From NCBI GenBank assembly GCA_019307665.1, contig JAFDJC010000198.1, forward strand, positions 1 through 6,010: a DNA stretch of 6,010 nt, written 5' to 3'. Positions 1 through 5,478 of the stretch are shown here, one piece after another. The stretch's first letter is position 1. Each line of letters begins with the position of its first letter. The notes under the pieces are model-generated. The model saw only the letters and a program-made list of their open reading frames with translations, made no database searches and had not been told where the DNA came from. The position numbers and the translations under genes were made by a program. This stretch comes from Deltaproteobacteria bacterium. GTDB taxonomy: Bacteria; Desulfobacterota; Desulfobacteria; Desulfobacterales; SURF-7.

Positions 1-132
1 GTGGACACGCACCTGGTCATCCCTACCTGAATCGCTGCTGTTGTCACATCCGTAGAAGGCACAACACCATAACAGCACAAGACAGGCAAGAGCCAGGCGC
101 CCAAAGTAAAATGTATGAATTCGTATACGCAT
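1..132 (-). CDS. Putative lipoprotein, N-terminal fragment (runs off left edge)
   Basis: Only the first 44 codons are in the window; the frame is open to the edge. It starts at an ATG (132-130) and reads as a lipoprotein signal peptide. There is a basic n-region (MRIRIH), then a hydrophobic core at about residues 13-27 (LALACLVLLWCC), then a lipobox-like AFYGC with the candidate lipidated cysteine at residue 29. A polar Ser/Asp-rich stretch (DNSSDSGRDD) follows, typical of the flexible tether after the lipid anchor. Residue +2 after the cysteine is Asp, which in E. coli favours retention in the inner membrane; whether that applies here is unknown. The lipobox is imperfect (Phe and Tyr at -3 and -2). 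The mature domain lies outside the window, so function cannot be assigned. A good promoter sits about 40 bp upstream, which supports the start. No strong Shine-Dalgarno is visible, only AGAAAAAG. Confidence 0.68.
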   Translation of the reverse strand, partial: MRIRIHTFYFGRLALACLVLLWCCAFYGCDNSSDSGRDDQVRVH

Positions 133-173
133 ATCAAACTTTTTCTGCTTTAAAAATTAATATCTAAACAATG

Positions 174-202
174 TTTATAGCTGATAATGCTGTTATTGTC
201 AA
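174..202 (-). promoter_or_regulatory. Sigma70-type promoter for the left-edge lipoprotein gene
   Basis: On the minus strand a perfect -35 hexamer TTGACA (202-197) is followed after exactly 17 bp by TATAAA (179-174), which matches five of six bases of the -10 consensus. Transcription would start near 167, giving a leader of about 35 nt before the ATG at 132. This is the strongest promoter match I see in the window and it points at the lipoprotein gene. No operator-like palindrome overlaps it. Confidence 0.7.
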
Positions 203-275
203 TCATAATGCAAATCGCCGGCAGGGTAACCTCATTTGGAAATTAAAACTATGAACAGCATCCGGCAATGACATC

Positions 276-352
276 GTAGGGGCAACCCCCTGTGGTTGCC
301 CTATTTCATTACATTCCCAGAGGTTCGGGCAGGCACTGGGGTCTGCCCCTAC
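276..352. repeat. 77-bp inverted-repeat element with two GC-rich hairpins (MITE/REP-like)
   Basis: The element begins GTAGGGGCA (276-284) and ends with the exact inverse TGCCCCTAC (344-352). It contains two further hairpins: GGGCAACC (280-287) pairs with GGTTGCCC (294-301) across a 6-nt loop, and GGGCAG (327-332) pairs with CTGCCC (343-348). It is clearly more GC-rich than its AT-rich flanks and has no coding potential. Its ends and internal wording resemble the GTAGGGGC-type dispersed repeats that I recall from deltaproteobacterial and other environmental genomes; that family match is from memory. No flanking target-site duplication is obvious. It begins just past the stop codon of the zinc-ribbon gene, so its folded RNA may protect or end that transcript. 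Neither strand has a U-tract after the hairpins, so it is not a standard intrinsic terminator. Confidence 0.65.
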
Positions 353-355
353 AGG

Positions 356-778
356 TTACAAAGTGAGGCGGCAATTTGTACCGCATTTCGGACATTTCAC
401 GACAATCGGCCTTTCACTGGAAGGTATTACAATCGGTTCCTTACATTTTGAGCATTTGACGGTTGCTTTACCTTTTTGGTCTTCAGATGCCGCCTTTCCG
501 ATATAGGCCATTATAGCTCTTCTGACGCAGATATTATCATCTTCGCTTTTACATAGAGATTTTAACTTTCCATAATCCTGATTCGAAATTACAAAATGTG
601 TCTCCAGAGTGTGGCTTTTTTCCAGGGCATTATTCAGTTCTTCCAGGGTATCCGCAAGGTCGGCAAACTTCATATCACCTGAATGCATCTTTTCCTGGAC
701 CATATTTTTTAAATCATCAACAGAAAACCATTCTCCATTGTATTCTATTTTTGCATCTTCGAGACGAATCTTACGCAC
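356..778 (-). CDS. Conserved hypothetical protein with C-terminal zinc ribbon
   Basis: A 140-aa soluble protein that I do not recognise by name. The N-terminal half (about 18-60) is charged and predicted helical, with a Leu-rich stretch (ADLADTLEELNNALEK) that could form a coiled coil. A middle segment (about 66-94) ends in VRRAIMAYIG. The C-terminus (107-140) is a zinc ribbon with two knuckles, CSKC (Cys109, Cys112) and CPKC (Cys129, Cys132), spaced like the MJ0042/FmdB-type zinc fingers that often bind nucleic acid or protein. The start is GTG, chosen because a perfect AAGGAGG lies 4 nt upstream and no comparable upstream start exists. It overlaps the end of the PHP gene by 8 nt, so translation is probably coupled. 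It is the last gene of the miaB operon. DNA, RNA or protein binding are all possible. The gene is confidently real; its function is unknown. Confidence 0.85.
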   Translation of the reverse strand: MRKIRLEDAKIEYNGEWFSVDDLKNMVQEKMHSGDMKFADLADTLEELNNALEKSHTLETHFVISNQDYGKLKSLCKSEDDNICVRRAIMAYIGKAASEDQKGKATVKCSKCKEPIVIPSSERPIVVKCPKCGTNCRLTL

Positions 779-1421
779 ACGACCTCCTTAAAAGAGATAA
801 AGCGTTTTCCTGCATCAGTTCAAATTCTATTTCATCCAGGCCGGCTCCTGCCACTATCTGTCTTGCCTTCAACTCATCAATCAGGTCTTCCGGGGCATGT
901 GTGTCGGTATTAACAACAAGGCCTGCGCCGGCCTTTTTCGCGAGTTTCGCCAAATGACCGTTTGTAAGTGAATGACCCTTTCGGCCGGTTATTTCCAGGA
1001 AGATCCCACGTTTTTTTGCCAGCAGAACATCCTCCATGGTAATAAGGCCCGGATGCGCAAGCACATCAATATCCGCTTCCAGGGCTGCATGGTTTGTTCC
1101 CTCGGCAACCGGTTCCGCAATTGTTTCACCATGAACAAGGATAATTGCCGCACCCAGGGAACGCGCCTTTTTTGCAGTATCTTTGATTAAGGATGGCGGG
1201 ACATGGGTAATTTCAATGCCCGGAATAACAGTGATATCAAGAACTTTATTCAATTCTTCAGCAGCTTTTTTTATCCTTGGAATAATAAAATCGATATTGG
1301 AGATGTCTGCATGGTCAGTCAGTCCGATCCCTTTAAGGCCTTTATATTCGGCTCGCCTTGCAAGCTCAGAGGGGATCAGTTCACCGTCGCTGAATATGGT
1401 ATGTGCGTGAAGATCTATCAT
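771..1421 (-). CDS. PHP-domain metal-dependent hydrolase (histidinol-phosphatase-like)
   Basis: A stand-alone PHP domain of 216 aa with the full set of metal-ligand motifs. Counted from the TTG two codons upstream of the chosen start, these are DLHAHT (His7, His9), Asp14, TDHAD (His39), PGIEIT (Glu72), VHGE (His99), AHPG (His125) and NTDTH (Asp175, His177). This nine-residue pattern binds the trinuclear metal site of PHP phosphoesterases, so the fold and catalytic competence are well supported. The substrate is not. Relatives include histidinol phosphatase (HisK type), DNA polymerase X/III PHP domains, and the RNase AM/TrpH group acting on 5' ends of nucleic acids. No his gene is nearby, and the RNA-related neighbours make a nucleotide or RNA substrate plausible. 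I chose the ATG at 1421, which gives the common MIDLHAHT beginning. A TTG at 1427 overlaps the previous stop as TTGA and is an alternative. No clear ribosome binding site is visible, so coupling to the upstream gene is likely. Confidence 0.92.
   Translation of the reverse strand: MIDLHAHTIFSDGELIPSELARRAEYKGLKGIGLTDHADISNIDFIIPRIKKAAEELNKVLDITVIPGIEITHVPPSLIKDTAKKARSLGAAIILVHGETIAEPVAEGTNHAALEADIDVLAHPGLITMEDVLLAKKRGIFLEITGRKGHSLTNGHLAKLAKKAGAGLVVNTDTHAPEDLIDELKARQIVAGAGLDEIEFELMQENALSLLRRSCA
783..789 (-). promoter_or_regulatory. Shine-Dalgarno AAGGAGG fixing the GTG start of the zinc-ribbon gene
   Basis: Read on the minus strand, AAGGAGG (789-783) ends 4 nt before the GTG at 778-776. It is the strongest ribosome binding site in the window and lies in the gap between the PHP gene's last codons and the next start. 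It justifies a GTG start that homology alone would leave open. The spacing is slightly short but workable. Confidence 0.75.
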
Positions 1422-1423
1422 AA

Positions 1424-1921
1424 TCAAACTTTATATTTACCAAAATCTTCGGGAGACAATTTCTCAAGATAATCAGCCCATTTTTTTCCTTCAGTGCTTT
1501 TATCGGACAACTCAAAATTATTATCTGCATTTTTGAAGGTGTCAATCACTTTGTCATCAACATAGATAGGCGCTTTAAAACGGAGAGCCATGGCAATGGC
1601 GTCGCTCGGCCTGGCATCCATTGAAAATTTTTTTTCAGGACTAAGAAAATAGATTTTGGCATAAAAAGTATTATCCTTTAGGTCACAGACTTCTATTTTT
1701 GCCACTTCCATGTTTTCCTGTTTCAGTAAATTCTTAAAAAGATCATGGGTCATTGGCCTGTCAAAGTTGATATTCTGCATAACAGAAGCAATGGATGTTG
1801 CTTCCAACAGTCCAATCCATATTGGAATAGTATGTTCATCAGTAATCGATTTAAGTATCAGGATCGGAGTATTTGAAGTTTGGTCGATTGTTAGACCTGC
1901 TATGGTGACTTCATGCAGCAT
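1424..1921 (-). CDS. Bifunctional nuclease family protein (BFN / DUF151)
   Basis: A 165-aa protein of the BFN domain family (formerly DUF151, PF02577). The family blocks appear in order: the N-terminal strand region MLHEVTIAGL, IPIWIGLLEA (32-41), RPMTHDL (55-61), TFYAKIYF (85-92) and DARPSDAIAMALR (102-114). A variable charged C-terminal tail (about 125-165) follows. Plant members have been described as nucleases acting on both DNA and RNA; most bacterial members are uncharacterised, and activity here is inferred from family only. The ATG start (1921) lies 11 nt inside the 3' end of miaB. A good AAGGGGG (1937-1931) sits 9 nt upstream inside miaB, so the start is well supported and coupled to miaB translation. 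The TGA stop is 2 nt before the PHP gene's ATG. There is no signal peptide or membrane segment, so it is cytoplasmic. Confidence 0.93.
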   Translation of the reverse strand: MLHEVTIAGLTIDQTSNTPILILKSITDEHTIPIWIGLLEATSIASVMQNINFDRPMTHDLFKNLLKQENMEVAKIEVCDLKDNTFYAKIYFLSPEKKFSMDARPSDAIAMALRFKAPIYVDDKVIDTFKNADNNFELSDKSTEGKKWADYLEKLSPEDFGKYKV

Positions 1922-3308
1922 AAGTGATTTCCCCCTTAATGTCGGTTACAGGTGTTCCCTTCAAGGAGTTTGAAAGTGCTTTTTCAATCCTGACATTGAT
2001 CAGTTTCCCTAGTAAATGATCATTGCAGGATAAATCGGTTCTGTCCAGAGTAAAATTGACTATTTTATTTTCAGGCGTCCTTCCGGTCCATTGTAGGTCT
2101 TGAGATATGGCATTGGGTTTGTCTGAGTTGTTTTTTTTACTCGGCCCTTCCACAAGAACCGTGACAATTTTGTTGATAAACGCTTTGTTTTTCCTTCTGG
2201 TATATTCCTTCTGGAGATCGAGAAGTTTAAGAAGCCTTTCTTTTTTAACGCCTTCTTCTAATTTATCATTAAAGGATGATGCCGGCGCCAATTGGCGGTC
2301 GGAATAAGCAAAGGCAAAGAGCCCGTCAAATTCGATTGTTTTCATGAGGTCAAGGGTCTCTGCAAATTCCGATTCCGCCTCCCCCGGAAAACCGACGATC
2401 ATGTCTGTAGTTATCGCAATGTCAGGCTTCACTGATCGCAGTGAGCCAATTTTTTCAAGATATGCTTCCCTTGTATATTTTCGATTCATTTTTTTCAGAA
2501 TTTTATTTGACCCTGATTGAATTGGCAGGTGAATATGGTTGCATAGTTTTTCAAGGTCTCTAAAAGCATGGATAAGGTTCAAGGAGAGATCCTTTGGATG
2601 GGATGTTGTGAACCTTATTCTTTGGAGCCCCTCGATGTCGTTTGCCATGGCCAGCAACTCGGAAAAAGAAGATAGACCTTCCTTTTTTCCATAGCTGTTG
2701 ACATTTTGTCCGAGAAGGGTCACCTCTTTCATCCCTTTTTTAACCCGGATTTTGATTTCATTCACAACGTCTTCGGGCAGGCGGCTGGTCTCTCTGCCGC
2801 GAACGTAAGGCACAACACAATAGGTGCAATAATTATCACATCCACGCATGATGGTCACGTAATCTGTTATTGGCGTTTTTTTGGCATGAATTGTTAGGGC
2901 AGACCTTGATTTTCCGGACATATCCACATCAATGGCTGTCTCACCTGTTTTTTCCGCCTGTCTTATCAAGGCGGGAAGACGGCCTAACACATTGGTTCCG
3001 AAGACAATATCTACAAAAGGAACGCGCTTCAATATGTTTTTCGCTTCCTGCTGAGCAAGGCATCCACCGATGGCTATCATTAGTCCGGGTTTTTTATTTT
3101 TAAGATCTGCCATACGCCCAAGAAAACTGAATGCTTTTTGTTCAGCTTTTTCCCGAATAGTGCAGGTGTTGATTATCACAAGGTCGGCTTTTTTAACATT
3201 GTCTGTCAATTTATAACCGAGTATTGAGAGATCAGATAGTATGGTGCCGGAATCATATACATTCATCTGGCATCCTATGGTTTTTATATATAGATATTTA
3301 GTTTTCAT
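1911..3308 (-). CDS. miaB: tRNA-2-methylthio-N6-dimethylallyladenosine synthase MiaB
   Basis: A radical-SAM methylthiotransferase that converts i6A37 to ms2i6A37 in tRNAs reading UNN codons; it acts after MiaA. At 465 aa it is of normal family length. The N-terminal MTTase domain (about 4-118) carries TIGCQMNVYDS with Cys13, NTCTIRE with Cys49 and GGCLAQ with Cys83, the three ligands of the auxiliary Fe-S cluster. The radical-SAM core (about 150-370) has CDNYCTYC (Cys157, Cys161, Cys164) followed by VVPYVRGRE, typical of MiaB/RimO. A TRAM domain closes the protein (about 375-440). The QMN and VRGRE wording favours MiaB over RimO or MtaB, and all six cluster cysteines are present. The ATG at 3308 gives a standard start; no strong ribosome binding site is seen. 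It lies 16 nt after the DUF4911-like gene and overlaps the BFN gene by 11 nt, so the three are almost certainly co-transcribed. Confidence 0.97.
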   Translation of the reverse strand: MKTKYLYIKTIGCQMNVYDSGTILSDLSILGYKLTDNVKKADLVIINTCTIREKAEQKAFSFLGRMADLKNKKPGLMIAIGGCLAQQEAKNILKRVPFVDIVFGTNVLGRLPALIRQAEKTGETAIDVDMSGKSRSALTIHAKKTPITDYVTIMRGCDNYCTYCVVPYVRGRETSRLPEDVVNEIKIRVKKGMKEVTLLGQNVNSYGKKEGLSSFSELLAMANDIEGLQRIRFTTSHPKDLSLNLIHAFRDLEKLCNHIHLPIQSGSNKILKKMNRKYTREAYLEKIGSLRSVKPDIAITTDMIVGFPGEAESEFAETLDLMKTIEFDGLFAFAYSDRQLAPASSFNDKLEEGVKKERLLKLLDLQKEYTRRKNKAFINKIVTVLVEGPSKKNNSDKPNAISQDLQWTGRTPENKIVNFTLDRTDLSCNDHLLGKLINVRIEKALSNSLKGTPVTDIKGEITYAA

Positions 3309-3324
3309 ATGGTTTCATCTGTTT

Positions 3325-3537
3325 TCAACCGGCTTCTTCTATTAGAATATCTTTTTTAAGTTTGCTCAGAATAGATTCAACCTCTTCGACGCATCCGGGT
3401 GCGATGCTGAGTCGAACAAGCCCTTCCTTGGCGTTGATCGTGGTGACAACAGCAATGCCGTCATACGCCTCAAGGATGAATCTTAGAAACGATATTTCCC
3501 GTCTGTCGATTCTGAAATATTTTTTTTGGGTTTCCAC
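3325..3537 (-). CDS. Small DUF4911-like protein
   Basis: A 70-aa soluble protein and the first gene of the miaB operon. It has a basic N-terminus (KKYFRIDRREISFLRFILEAY), then DGIAVVTTIN, a strand-like LVRLSIAPG, and a C-terminal acidic/basic helix (VEEVESILSKLKK). This wording matches my memory of DUF4911 (small proteins of Desulfobacterota and relatives), whose role is unknown. The alternating helix and strand pattern suggests a compact alpha/beta domain, perhaps a small binding or regulatory module. The only start in frame before an upstream stop is GTG (3537-3535); it has no good Shine-Dalgarno, so the exact N-terminus is uncertain. A run of eight A residues lies 10 nt into the gene. The TGA stop is 16 nt before miaB. 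The gene is probably real because of its family resemblance and operon position. No function can be given. Confidence 0.75.
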   Translation of the reverse strand: METQKKYFRIDRREISFLRFILEAYDGIAVVTTINAKEGLVRLSIAPGCVEEVESILSKLKKDILIEEAG

Positions 3538-3565
3538 TTGAAATGTGTAACATCACCTGTATCTT
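3538..3565 (+). promoter_or_regulatory. Possible promoter for recJ
   Basis: TTGAAA (3538-3543) and TATCTT (3560-3565) are separated by 16 bp on the plus strand, matching five of six and four of six consensus bases. Transcription would begin near 3572, ahead of both plausible recJ starts (3633 and 3648). The region is AT-rich, where chance matches are common. It lies in the divergent spacer between the miaB operon and recJ. I found no equally good match for the leftward operon. Confidence 0.33.
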
Positions 3566-3647
3566 GTTTTCAATATTTTTATTTGCCCTGGATTTTTTAT
3601 TTGGCTTAGATATTGCCATAAAGCCTTTGATAATGTATCTGCCTGTT

Positions 3648-5378
3648 ATGGAGAAAAAAGTAAAAATTTTGAGTCCTGACATGCGGGCTGTAAACAATGT
3701 CCGAAGGGCTTTAAAGAGTAGTTTGGTTCTGGCAAAAGTCCTTGTAAACAGAAACATTAAAACCCCTGAAGATGCGCTTACATTCATGCAGCCTTCCTTT
3801 GATACCATGACATCACCTTTTGCTATAAAGGACATGACCAAAGCGGTCGATCGCGTTTGCAAAGCATTGGAAAGCAGGGAAAAGATATTAATTTTCGGCG
3901 ATTATGATGTTGACGGTGTAACTTCGACAGCAGTTATCTTTGAATTTTTAAAAGCAGCAGGTGCAGATGTGTCCTGGTATATTCCGCATAGAGAAAACGA
4001 GGGATACGGGTTTCAGGAAAGCCATATTGAAAAGCAAGTCATGCCTTCGGGAATTGGTCTGATTATCACTGTGGATTGCGGATCGGGAAGCCATGATGCC
4101 ATCAATAAAGCTGGTAAAGCGGGCATAGATGTTGTTGTTACCGATCATCACACAATATCCCAAGACCTGCCGCCGGCTGTTGCAATTGTTAATCCCAGGC
4201 GCCCTGATTGTTCATCAGGCCTTGATCATCTCGCAGGCGTTGGCGTTGCGTTCTATTTTGTCATAGGGCTCAGACAGCGATTGCGGGAAAAAGGTTTTTG
4301 GAAAAATCGTCTGGAACCGAATCTTAAACAGATGTGTGATCTTGTGGCTCTCGGAACGATTGCCGACCTGGTGCCGATGATCAGCGAAAACCGTATATTC
4401 TCAAAAACCGGGCTTGATATGATCGGGCATGGAAAACGACCGGGACTTAAGGCCTTGACCGATGCATGCCGGATAAAAAAATCGGTTATCGATTCAGACG
4501 ATGTGGCGTTTAAAATTGCTCCGCGATTAAATGCCGCTGGAAGAATCAATCATGCCAAAGATGCCTTTCTGCTTCTCACTGAAGAAAATCGGGAGAGAGC
4601 CCGCAGAATGGCTGAATTATTATGTGAAATGAACTTAACCCGGAAAGTGATGGAGAATAATATTCTTGGAGAAATCCAAAATTACTTAAATGATCATCCC
4701 GGACGCCTTGAGATGAAAACCATAGTGCTTTACCGTGACTCCTGGCAGAAAGGTCTTTTAGGCATTGTTGCCTCAAGACTGGTTGATCTCTATTTTCGTC
4801 CCGTGATTTTAATTTCAGGGCAGGGCGATAATTGCAGGGGGTCTGCAAGAAGCATTCCCGGTTTTGACATGTACAAAGGACTTGAATCATGCTTTGAACA
4901 TATAGAGGAATTCGGCGGACATAAGATGGCTGCCGGGTTGTCCATTAAACCCGAGCAAATAGAACGGTTCTGCCATGCTTTTGAACTTGAGGCAAAAAAG
5001 AGGTTAACATCCGAACATATGATACCTAAAATAGATGTTGATTGTAAGCTTGCTTTTTCAGAAATGTCCGCTGCCTTAATAGATGAGCTTGCATTAATGC
5101 AGCCGTTTGGCACAGGCGTTCCGGAACCGCTCTTTCTTGCAGAAAATGTAAACGTATTGTTTTCACAACTTGTGGGTGAAAACCACAGGCGTATGAGGCT
5201 TTCCCAAACCGGATGCAGGCCCGGTTTTAGAGAGGCTCAGGCAATAAATGCAATTCAGTTCAATATCGACCCTTCAGAGTCCGTACCAGGTGTATATAAA
5301 AGAATTCTTTTTCGGCTCAAGTGGAATTACTGGAACGGGAAGAAGTCTCCCCAGATGATCATTGAAGATGCATTGTGA
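3648..5378 (+). CDS. recJ: Single-stranded-DNA-specific 5'-3' exonuclease RecJ
   Basis: RecJ degrades single-stranded DNA 5' to 3' in recombination (RecFOR pathway), mismatch repair and stalled-fork processing in the cytoplasm. From the chosen ATG it is 576 aa, almost the length of E. coli RecJ (577). The DHH domain has FGDYDVDGVTS (Asp85, Asp87, Asp89), TVDCG (Asp143), TDHH (Asp166, His167, His168) and CDLVALGTIADLVPM (Asp231). These are the conserved metal-binding motifs. The DHHA1 part follows with GSARSI and EFGGHKMAAG (about 398-430), then the C-terminal OB-like region beginning MQPFGTGVPEPLF (about 484-496). The frame stays open upstream to an ATG at 3543, but that would add a hydrophobic segment (about residues 6-22 of the longer product) foreign to RecJ. 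I chose 3648 because MEKKVKIL matches the usual RecJ beginning; 3633 is also possible. No start has a clear Shine-Dalgarno. It is transcribed divergently from the miaB operon and ends convergent to the right-edge gene. Confidence 0.96.
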   Translation: MEKKVKILSPDMRAVNNVRRALKSSLVLAKVLVNRNIKTPEDALTFMQPSFDTMTSPFAIKDMTKAVDRVCKALESREKILIFGDYDVDGVTSTAVIFEFLKAAGADVSWYIPHRENEGYGFQESHIEKQVMPSGIGLIITVDCGSGSHDAINKAGKAGIDVVVTDHHTISQDLPPAVAIVNPRRPDCSSGLDHLAGVGVAFYFVIGLRQRLREKGFWKNRLEPNLKQMCDLVALGTIADLVPMISENRIFSKTGLDMIGHGKRPGLKALTDACRIKKSVIDSDDVAFKIAPRLNAAGRINHAKDAFLLLTEENRERARRMAELLCEMNLTRKVMENNILGEIQNYLNDHPGRLEMKTIVLYRDSWQKGLLGIVASRLVDLYFRPVILISGQGDNCRGSARSIPGFDMYKGLESCFEHIEEFGGHKMAAGLSIKPEQIERFCHAFELEAKKRLTSEHMIPKIDVDCKLAFSEMSAALIDELALMQPFGTGVPEPLFLAENVNVLFSQLVGENHRRMRLSQTGCRPGFREAQAINAIQFNIDPSESVPGVYKRILFRLKWNYWNGKKSPQMIIEDAL

Positions 5379-5478
5379 AGTGGATTTTAGATAGCTTCTA
5401 ATTGTTTACAAAGCATTCCACAGCATTTCTATAAAAATCAGCCTGTTGAAGTGATAGCTATATCAGCAAACTCCCTTT

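Noticed and set aside
251..271. Very short plus-strand reading frame beginning with ATG at 251
   Set aside because: Six codons before a stop, no ribosome binding site and no link to a downstream gene on that strand.
276..352. CRISPR-like or intrinsic terminator reading of the GC-rich repeats
   Set aside because: There are no regularly spaced direct repeats, and no U-tract follows either hairpin on either strand.
598..957. Plus-strand open frames opposite the zinc-ribbon and PHP genes
   Set aside because: They are antisense shadows of genes with clear motifs and strong coding evidence, and their composition does not look like a natural protein.
3543..3647. Upstream extension of RecJ from the ATG at 3543, giving a hydrophobic N-terminus
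   Set aside because: RecJ is cytoplasmic and the family begins at about the MEKKVKIL position. The extension has no ribosome binding site, would overlap the likely promoter, and its hydrophobicity is explained by T-rich spacer DNA.
3470..3862. 130-codon minus-strand frame opposite the start of recJ
   Set aside because: It overlaps both recJ and the DUF4911-like gene in other frames, has no family-like motif, and most of it is the antisense of real coding sequence.
5379..5478. Possible bidirectional terminator between recJ and the right-edge gene
   Set aside because: The only symmetry I found is the 8-bp palindrome ATAGCTAT (5454-5461), which is too short and lacks a GC-rich stem with a U-tract.
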